The notes under the pieces: generated by a model
Database searches by the model: none
The model's input: only the letters and a program-made list of their open reading frames with translations
What the model was told of the DNA's origin: nothing
Position numbers and translations under genes: made by a program
Shown: positions 1-4,345 of the stretch, in pieces
Position numbering within the stretch: position 1 is the stretch's first letter
Layout of the letters: each line of letters begins with the position of its first letter
Source of the DNA: Bacteroidales bacterium
GTDB lineage: Bacteria; Bacteroidota; Bacteroidia; Bacteroidales; UBA3824
DNA: 6,209 nt
Assembly: GCA_017530465.1 (NCBI GenBank)
Contig: JAFXMJ010000275.1
Location: 1 to 6,209, forward strand
Direction: 5' to 3'

Positions 1-1039
1 CAGCATAATCAGGCGGCGTTTCGAGCCATAAATTCAAAACTATGTCCATTTCGAGGATGAGCGGCAATGCAAAAACATACATCAAAAAGTAAGTAAACTT
101 ACAGCCGCGAAACACCAAATTCATTGTTTCATCTTTATCTCCTGCTGCGTATGTTTTTACGATTGGAGGACGCAATGCTGTATTAAAATTGTGTGAAAAA
201 CTTGTTACTGCATTATGAACTTGATTGGCAATTGCTCTTGCCGCATTTACTACAACTCCAAAATAAAGATTCAGTAGAATATTGATAATCTGATTTTTAA
301 TTACACTAATTGACGCCCCAAATAAGTTCCATCCGCTATAACTCACTAATTCCTTAAACAGTGCCTTGTCCTTGACATACTTAAATATACATTCGTTATA
401 ATTCCTTTTGCAATATAATCTGTAAATTGCGGTTGTTATTAATCCGACCGTTGTCAGTAATAATGCGTAAAGTATCAATTTGTCATAATCCAAGACCTGC
501 AAAATGAATACTATACCCAGTTTCAAAACAGCTTCAACGATGCTCACGTATGCATATATATTCATGTTTTCATGAGCGATGATGCTTGCCATATAAGGTG
601 TTGCAAGAAGCGTCAAAAGGAATGAAAAAACCGCTGCTTGATAAATCCAAATTGCCGCTGTCATCCTTTCGGGCGGAATAACGAGTTTGTTCATCACAAA
701 CCACAGCCCGATTGTTTCCGCCAATACGACAATTATCGCCGCCAATAATATGTATATCTGGAATGTAACGCTAAATGTCGTCTTTAAATGTTCATAATCT
801 TCTTTCCCTAAATCAAATGCGAAATATCTTTGGCTTGCAGTCGCCATTGCGCCGGAGAGAAATCCAAACATCGTAACCACTCCCGCCACGACATTGTAGA
901 TTCCGTAATCTTCCGCGCCTAAGACATTCAGCACCACCCTCACCGTGTACAACGACACGAGCATTATGAGGATTTGGCGGAAATACAGCAGCAGCGTATT
1001 TTTCGCTATCCTTGTAGTATTGGAAGATGTTGCGGGCAT
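1..1039 (-). CDS. Wzx/MATE-like polysaccharide flippase, partial (C-terminus outside window)
   Basis: Inner-membrane protein of the oligosaccharide flippase family (RfbX/Wzx, MOP superfamily), expected to move lipid-linked sugar repeat units across the cytoplasmic membrane. I translated it by hand: 346 codons with no stop, running off the left edge, so the C-terminal part is missing. The start RIAKNTLLLYFRQ, then VRVVLNVLGAEDYGIYNVV (residues 33-51), ATASQRYF (66-73) and NFNTALRPPIVKTYAAGD (284-301) is typical of the Bacteroidales branch. Hydrophobic stretches fall near residues 16-37, 46-64, 90-115, 128-146, 167-183, 188-206, 240-264 and 315-330. The ATG directly follows the TAG of the upstream rpn gene, in the same frame, with no spacer. 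The only purine-rich stretch (GAAGAAGAAA) lies 14-23 nt upstream inside rpn, so reinitiation by ribosomes leaving rpn is plausible. It belongs to the polysaccharide unit headed by the UpxY-type gene. The first ~85 codons are GC-richer than the rest. Confidence 0.92.
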   Translation of the reverse strand, partial: MPATSSNTTRIAKNTLLLYFRQILIMLVSLYTVRVVLNVLGAEDYGIYNVVAGVVTMFGFLSGAMATASQRYFAFDLGKEDYEHLKTTFSVTFQIYILLAAIIVVLAETIGLWFVMNKLVIPPERMTAAIWIYQAAVFSFLLTLLATPYMASIIAHENMNIYAYVSIVEAVLKLGIVFILQVLDYDKLILYALLLTTVGLITTAIYRLYCKRNYNECIFKYVKDKALFKELVSYSGWNLFGASISVIKNQIINILLNLYFGVVVNAARAIANQVHNAVTSFSHNFNTALRPPIVKTYAAGDKDETMNLVFRGCKFTYFLMYVFALPLILEMDIVLNLWLETPPDYA

Positions 1040-1216
1040 CTACAATTTGTTAATTTCTTCTTCGGAAAGGCCTGTGGCTTTTTTGATTTCGTCAATGGGA
1101 CATCCACTTTCTTTCATTCCTAATGCCAATCCTTCATTATATCCTTCATTGTATGCAGTACGAAATACTGAACGTTCGACGCTTACTGAGTCCCAAAATT
1201 TTTCGTAAGCGTACAT
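1040..1216 (-). CDS. Candidate internally started C-terminal Rpn product (58 aa, RpnS-like)
   Basis: In-frame ATG at codon 216 of the rpn gene, preceded by GAGGGAGAA (1217-1225, minus strand). The GAGG core ends 5 nt before the ATG, a good Shine-Dalgarno arrangement. The product would be MYAYEKFWDSVSVER followed by the EG-rich and KKATGLSEEE tail, with none of the nuclease core. For enterobacterial rpn genes, a small protein translated from inside the gene has been reported to inhibit the full-length toxic nuclease; the layout here is the same. Against it: the purine run also encodes ordinary residues (S-E-G-E), and Bacteroidota rely little on Shine-Dalgarno pairing. The product is inferred, not shown. 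Confidence 0.3.
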   Translation of the reverse strand: MYAYEKFWDSVSVERSVFRTAYNEGYNEGLALGMKESGCPIDEIKKATGLSEEEINKL

Positions 1217-1861
1217 TTCTCCCTCAGAAAATTTCCATTCTTCAATTATGCCCAAAGCCTTTTGTATAAATGGATTGGTGGACAATTCTTCTGATGGATA
1301 CTTGGTTTTCTCATCTATCTCCGTCAGATAACGAAGCCATATATCAAACATTGGGGCTTTGTTAATCTTTCCGGATTTAAATTTCGGCAACTCGATGTAT
1401 ATCAATTTCAGATTTTCAATCAGTTGATTGGTATCGAAATCAAAAACAGAATCACAATAATGGTAGAAGTTTTCGGACTTCTTATCAACTATTAAGTCTA
1501 ATAGATTAAGAGAATAAAATGGCAACGGAAGAACAGGATAATGCTTTTTGCTTCCAAATGTTCTAACGGTGGTTTTATTATCGTTTGTTTCGATTTTTAA
1601 TTCAAATTCGTCAGACCATCTTGTTTGTATTTCGGCATAAAACTGACTTCCATCAGCACCTGTACATTTCACATCAACAACGTTGTTTTCCAACAATTGA
1701 TTGTCAAGAGCATCTGTTTGTTTGATGTATTCTACCTCAACGATGTTGTTTCCGTTGTCCAAAGGCAGAAGGGCATTTAGAAAACTGATTGTTAAATCAG
1801 GATTTTTTCCAAACACCTTGAACATCGTTATATTTGTTGTCGGGTATAGATAACGTGCCAT
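1040..1861 (-). CDS. Rpn-family PD-(D/E)XK nuclease / putative transposase (273 aa)
   Basis: Member of the Rpn family (recombination-promoting nuclease, often labelled 'PD-(D/E)XK nuclease family transposase'): DNA endonucleases, some with toxin or anti-phage roles. What is seen: the family start MARYL..P, then FKVFGKNPDL and ISFLNALLPL (residues 14-34); a candidate nuclease core with D63 (NVVDVKC) and E77-I-Q79 (FYAEIQ); FYSLNLLDLI (115-124); YIELPKF (155-161); and the C-terminal signature KKATGLSEEEINKL (260-273). The C-terminal EGYNEG repeat comes from two 12-nt tandem copies at 1131-1154 (11/12 identical). Length is normal and the frame is intact. From memory, the N-terminal consensus is LDPxxD; here Y6 and N10 replace both acidic residues, so activity is uncertain. 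The gene has its own promoter (1888-1919), sits 86 bp after the UpxY-type gene and abuts the flippase. It is AT-rich (one hand-counted 60-base line is 32% GC), unlike the housekeeping genes, which fits acquired cargo. Confidence 0.9.
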   Translation of the reverse strand: MARYLYPTTNITMFKVFGKNPDLTISFLNALLPLDNGNNIVEVEYIKQTDALDNQLLENNVVDVKCTGADGSQFYAEIQTRWSDEFELKIETNDNKTTVRTFGSKKHYPVLPLPFYSLNLLDLIVDKKSENFYHYCDSVFDFDTNQLIENLKLIYIELPKFKSGKINKAPMFDIWLRYLTEIDEKTKYPSEELSTNPFIQKALGIIEEWKFSEGEMYAYEKFWDSVSVERSVFRTAYNEGYNEGLALGMKESGCPIDEIKKATGLSEEEINKL

Positions 1862-1887
1862 AGTTCTGTGTTTTTTTGTTCATCCGA

Positions 1888-1919
1888 CAAATTTATGCCC
1901 TTTTTTTCTATTAACCAAA
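1888..1919 (-). promoter_or_regulatory. Bacteroidales-type promoter of the rpn gene
   Basis: On the minus strand, TTTG (1919-1916) is followed after exactly 20 nt by TAAATTTG (1895-1888). This matches the Bacteroides primary-sigma consensus, TTTG at -33 and TAnnTTTG at -7 with 19-21 nt between. Transcription would start near 1880-1883, leaving a leader of about 20 nt that is A-rich before the ATG at 1861. The site gives rpn, and probably the flippase behind it, transcription independent of the UpxY-type promoter. Confidence 0.7.
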
Positions 1920-1941
1920 ATTTTTTTATTCATTTTTTGGA

Positions 1942-1956
1942 AATGCATTATGCATT
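1942..1956. repeat. Short palindrome over the stop codon of the UpxY-type gene
   Basis: Perfect 7-bp arms AATGCAT and ATGCATT around one central base. In the transcript this could fold as a 6-bp stem with the TAA stop codon as its loop. No U-run follows, so it is not an intrinsic terminator. It could be a protein site, an mRNA 3' stabiliser or chance. Confidence 0.35.
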
Positions 1957-2652
1957 CCCTATCCTCCTTATCCACGCCCCTGGCACATACGCTGTGGCAT
2001 ACCTTCCCACTCCTTGCAATTCCACGAACACCCTCTTCTGATGCTTGTATTTCATCACAATCCCTTCTACTCCTGCGAATGGCCCGCCGATGACAACTAC
2101 GCGGTCGCCAGATAACAATGAAGGAACTTCATTCTGACGAACAAGGATGTTCTCGTTCCCGGATTCCACGATTATCTTGAAGCTCTCCATCTGCCTGTCT
2201 GGCACGGTTAGGAAATCGTTTTTGCCAAATTCGTTCTGACAAAAGTGATTATAATAAGGTGTCATACCGGGAAACATCGTGTCGTATTGGAGCAGGGTCT
2301 TAAAGTCGTTGACAGTGGAGCGCAGGAACAGAAGTCCAGTGTCCAAAGGTTTGTCGGCGACATATTGTGTGGGGTTGTTGAAATCTTCGTTGGTATATTC
2401 GATGTGACGGAGGATGGGCAAGTAAGGTTCGAGGCAATCGTTGCGCAGAGATACTATCTTGTCGTAAATCTTCTGTGCGCGGTGATGGGTGGCGCGTATT
2501 GGAAACCAATATTTGACGTCAGGCAACAGAGCGTACTCTACCGACTTCCCGATTTTGGTCTGTCCACACTCGGAATTGTACGGGATTATCCTCTCCGTAT
2601 ATTCGGCTCCGCCGTTATAAGGTTCGCAAATCGTTGCCGTCAATGTTTCCAT
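1948..2652 (-). CDS. UpxY-family (NusG-like) transcription antiterminator
   Basis: NusG paralogue of the UpxY type, which binds RNA polymerase early in a capsule/surface polysaccharide operon and prevents premature termination in that operon. From the ATG at 2652 it has 234 residues: an N-terminal stretch of ~46 residues with no recognised domain; an NGN-like domain opening KYWFPIRATHHRAQKIYDKI (47-66) and reaching about residue 160; then a KOW domain with SGDRVVVIGGPFAGVEGIVM (181-200) and FVELQGVGRYATAYVP (209-224). An in-frame GTG at 2667 would add five residues (VQKKS). I prefer the ATG because an A8 run lies just upstream, as is usual for Bacteroidota starts, and there is no Shine-Dalgarno site. 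The N-terminal stretch is longer than in the UpxY proteins I know. No UpxZ-like gene follows; rpn and the flippase do. The role in polysaccharide expression is inferred from family and neighbours. Confidence 0.9.
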   Translation of the reverse strand: METLTATICEPYNGGAEYTERIIPYNSECGQTKIGKSVEYALLPDVKYWFPIRATHHRAQKIYDKIVSLRNDCLEPYLPILRHIEYTNEDFNNPTQYVADKPLDTGLLFLRSTVNDFKTLLQYDTMFPGMTPYYNHFCQNEFGKNDFLTVPDRQMESFKIIVESGNENILVRQNEVPSLLSGDRVVVIGGPFAGVEGIVMKYKHQKRVFVELQGVGRYATAYVPGAWIRRIGNA

Positions 2653-2717
2653 CGATTTTTTTTGCACAAATTGCTAAGAAATTTGGCAATGGAAGACTCC
2701 ATCCTCATTTCACGCCG

Positions 2718-2725
2718 CAAAGGTA
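2718..2725 (-). promoter_or_regulatory. Probable -7 box of the UpxY-type gene promoter
   Basis: TACCTTTG on the minus strand fits the Bacteroidales -7 consensus TAnnTTTG and is followed by CGGCG. Transcription would begin near 2708-2713, giving a leader of about 60 nt to the ATG at 2652. At the -33 position no clear TTTG is seen, only T-rich sequence at 2738-2743, with the A14 tract (2752-2765) above it. The leader contains CAAATT...AATTTG arms around a 7-base loop, a weak hairpin. Confidence 0.55.
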
Positions 2726-2751
2726 TAAAGAATTTTGAAAAAAGTCGTCTA

Positions 2752-2765
2752 TTTTTTTTTTTTTT
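2752..2765 (-). repeat. Homopolymer A14 (T14 on plus strand) above the UpxY-type promoter
   Basis: Fourteen identical bases lie about 27 nt upstream of the -7 box. In this position such a tract can act as an UP-like element for RNA polymerase, and it can change length by replication slippage. Both are inferences; the tract itself is directly visible. Confidence 0.8.
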
Positions 2766-2856
2766 GTACAGCGTGCTTTACGTTGTATTTTTAAGTGTTT
2801 AAGAGTCAAAAAGTTGAACACCAAAATTTTTAGCGAGATTTTTTGGGAGAGGGGAA

Positions 2857-2883
2857 TCTCACGGAGGCACGGAGGACACGGAG
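2857..2883. repeat. Inverted repeat, left arm (CACGGAGG-type units)
   Basis: 27-nt arm matching the reverse complement of 2962-2988 at 26 of 27 positions; the mismatch is at 2867. Internally it is made of three short units, CACGGAGG, CACGGAGGA and CACGGAG. From memory, similar CTCCGTG-type strings recur between genes of many unrelated bacterial genomes, so this is probably a dispersed intergenic repeat. Confidence 0.85.
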
Positions 2884-2933
2884 AGATGACAGTTAACACG
2901 TACACGAACACAGTTTATGGAGAATGATGGCAT

Positions 2934-2976
2934 AAAAAAACAGAGGACACAGAGCAAAAAACTCCGTGTCCTCCGT
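2934..2976 (-). terminator. Intrinsic terminator of the 3021-4277 gene
   Basis: On the minus strand ACGGAGGACACGGAG (2976-2962) pairs with CTCTGTGTCCTCTGT (2954-2940): 15 pairs including two G-U wobbles. The loop is 7 nt (TTTTTTG), and a run of six T follows (2939-2934). It lies 45 nt after the TAA at 3021. The wobble pairs form only in minus-strand RNA; plus-strand RNA would have A-C mismatches instead, which supports the direction. Its 5' arm is part of the right arm of the longer inverted repeat. Confidence 0.8.
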
Positions 2977-2988
2977 GTCTCCGTGAGA
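2962..2988. repeat. Inverted repeat, right arm
   Basis: Partner of 2857-2883 (26/27 match), 78 nt away. A shorter diverged copy in the left arm's orientation lies at 2940-2954. The three related segments allow two competing folds in minus-strand RNA: the local terminator hairpin (using 2940-2954) and a longer stem (using 2857-2883). Confidence 0.85.
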
Positions 2989-3020
2989 GAATTACGCAAG
3001 AAATGTGTGAAAAACAAAAA

Positions 3021-4277
3021 TTATGTCTTCATCTTCTTTTTCTTAGCCGCAGGGAACAGCACATTATTTAATATGAGCCTGTAGCCCGGGCTGTTGGGAT
3101 GGAGGTCGAGGTCGGTGGGCGGGTCGCCTACAAAATGCTGGTAGTCAGCGGGGTCGTGTCCGCCGTACCATGTCCAAGTGCCTTTGCCGTATTCGCCGTG
3201 GATGTAGCGAGCCTCGTTTGCGGATTTGTTTTCTCCCATAATGAGAACGCTCGGTTTCAAGACTTCCTTGCGGTAGGACGTGGTCTGACCCATAAAGGCG
3301 TCGATGACCGACTCATGGTTTTGGCAAAGCATTGTCGGTACGGGATCCCACTTGGCGGAAAAGTCAAACAACGTAAAAACATCGTTTTCTTTCCTGACTT
3401 TGCGCGTATTGGTGGCATCGATGTCGGCGTATTCATAGACATTGGGATTGAGCTCCAACGTAAAATTCTGGAAGGCGAAGGTCTTGCTGAAATCGAGTTT
3501 CTTCTGGCAATCGGGGTCTATGGGGTCACCGTCAAACATCGGCTGACAGATGTCAACACCCTCGGCGGCAAGCGCAATATCAAAACTATCTGTGGCAGAA
3601 CACATTGCAAACATAAATCCGCCATTACCGACGAACTCCTTCATGGTCTTGGCTACGGCGAGTTTGAGGTGCGACACCTTGGAAAAACCCATCTTCTGCG
3701 CCAACGCATTGAACTCCGCCACCTGATTGCGATACCACGTGGCATTTTTGTAGGCGGAATAGAATTTGCCAAACTGTCCCGTGAAATCTTCGTGGTGGAC
3801 GTGCAGCCAGTCGTATTTGGAGAGTTCGCCGGTGAGGATTTCCTCGTCATACACCACGGTGTAATCTATCTCAGCGTATGTCAATACAAGCATCACGGCA
3901 TCGTCCCACGGCTTGTAGGTTTTGGGAGCATAAACGGCGATTTTGGGAGCTTTTTCAAGTTTCACTTGCTCCATATTGATGTCGTTGCGGGCGATTTCGG
4001 AGAGAATGTTGTTAGCTGCGGCATCGGCTATCTGCTCAAATCGGACGTTTCTCACGCGGCACATTGTAACAATGTAATCGGCGTAATCAGTCAGGAAACT
4101 GCCGCCACGGTAATTAAGCAGCCAATCCGCCGTGCCTCCGTTTTTCAAGATGGCATAGCAAACCCCGTATGCTTTCAGATGGTTGGTCTGCGTGGCATCC
4201 ATCGGGATGAGGATTTTCATGGCGAGGGACGGCACAGTTACCATCAACATCAACAAAAACAACAAAATCCTTTTCAT
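3021..4277 (-). CDS. Secreted protein of the Bacteroidota family mislabelled 'asparagine synthetase B' (418 aa)
   Basis: Biochemical function unknown. I recognise the family, which databases often call asparagine synthetase B, but no AsnB domain is visible: the ~418 residues do not begin with the catalytic Cys of a class II glutaminase, and no PP-loop motif is seen. An N-terminal signal peptide is clear (MKRILLFLLMLMVTVPSLA, cleavage near residues 19-20), so the protein is probably exported. Conserved-looking segments are ILIPMDATQTNHLKAYGV (22-39), LLNYRGGSF (53-61), HVHHEDFTGQFGKF (159-172), NGGFMFAMCSATDSFDIA (218-235, C226 in a nucleophile-elbow-like setting), TMLCQNHE (315-322) and YGGHDPADYQH (371-381). 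A class I glutamine-amidotransferase/ThuA-like fold is possible, as inference only. The tail is lysine-rich (AKKKKMKT). The start is codon 10 of the longer frame opening at 4304, because GGAGGG (4285-4290) sits 7-8 nt before this ATG. It lies 68 nt behind dnaB with no obvious promoter, so it may be co-transcribed. Confidence 0.9.
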   Translation of the reverse strand: MKRILLFLLMLMVTVPSLAMKILIPMDATQTNHLKAYGVCYAILKNGGTADWLLNYRGGSFLTDYADYIVTMCRVRNVRFEQIADAAANNILSEIARNDINMEQVKLEKAPKIAVYAPKTYKPWDDAVMLVLTYAEIDYTVVYDEEILTGELSKYDWLHVHHEDFTGQFGKFYSAYKNATWYRNQVAEFNALAQKMGFSKVSHLKLAVAKTMKEFVGNGGFMFAMCSATDSFDIALAAEGVDICQPMFDGDPIDPDCQKKLDFSKTFAFQNFTLELNPNVYEYADIDATNTRKVRKENDVFTLFDFSAKWDPVPTMLCQNHESVIDAFMGQTTSYRKEVLKPSVLIMGENKSANEARYIHGEYGKGTWTWYGGHDPADYQHFVGDPPTDLDLHPNSPGYRLILNNVLFPAAKKKKMKT

Positions 4278-4285
4278 GTTTTTTC

Positions 4286-4290
4286 CCTCC
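4286..4290 (-). promoter_or_regulatory. Strong Shine-Dalgarno site deciding the start at 4277
   Basis: GGAGG followed by GAAAAAAC and then ATG. The spacing suits initiation at 4277, which places the signal peptide at the very N-terminus. The upstream ATGs at 4304 and 4292 would put up to nine polar residues before it. Confidence 0.7.
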
Positions 4291-4308
4291 ATAAAATGAG
4301 ACAATTAC

Positions 4309-4335
4309 AAAGGATTGAAACTGTCACAATCCTTT
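4309..4335. repeat. 9-bp hairpin between dnaB and the secreted-protein gene
   Basis: AAAGGATTG (4309-4317) and CAATCCTTT (4327-4335) are perfect inverted arms around a 9-nt loop. Read on the minus strand, the direction of the genes, the hairpin is followed by GTAATTGTC, a poor U-run. At best it is a weak or partial terminator that lowers read-through from dnaB. On the plus strand a T6 run overlaps its end, but no plus-strand gene exists here. Confidence 0.45.
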
Positions 4336-4345
4336 TTTGAAAAAA

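Larger units (their letters stand above)
2653..3020. other. 368-base intergenic region between housekeeping block and polysaccharide locus
   Basis: I find no credible gene here. A 68-codon minus-strand open frame (2705-2911) translates the promoter, the A14 tract and the repeat, so I take it as chance. In transcription order the region holds the terminator of the upstream gene (2934-2976), the inverted repeat (2857-2883 and 2962-2988), an AT-rich stretch, the A14 tract (2752-2765), a -7 box (2718-2725) and a leader of about 60 nt before the UpxY-type ATG. Confidence 0.75.

Noticed and set aside
1040..1861. Insertion sequence ends around the 'transposase' rpn gene
   Set aside because: I found no terminal inverted repeats or target duplication. 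Despite the transposase label, Rpn genes are not classical IS transposases.
1938..1958. Palindrome after the UpxY-type gene as an intrinsic terminator
   Set aside because: The stem is only 6-7 bp and AT-rich, and A-rich rather than U-rich RNA follows.
2245..2802. 185-codon open frame on the plus strand
   Set aside because: It lies opposite the UpxY-type gene and runs through its promoter and the homopolymer. No domain or start signal is visible.
2705..2911. 68-codon minus-strand frame between terminator and promoter
   Set aside because: It translates the CACGGAGG repeat, the A14 tract and the -7 box, and its end would fall in the leader of the next gene. It looks like chance.
2884..2961. 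Invertible promoter between the two 27-nt inverted arms, as in Bacteroides capsule loci
   Set aside because: The 78-nt inner segment has no TAnnTTTG box in either orientation, and one arm forms a terminator. The promoter of the UpxY-type gene lies outside the arms.
3099..4340. 413-codon open frame on the plus strand
   Set aside because: It is the antisense shadow of the secreted-protein gene, which has a signal peptide, family motifs and a good ribosome binding site. The plus-strand translation shows no recognisable domain.
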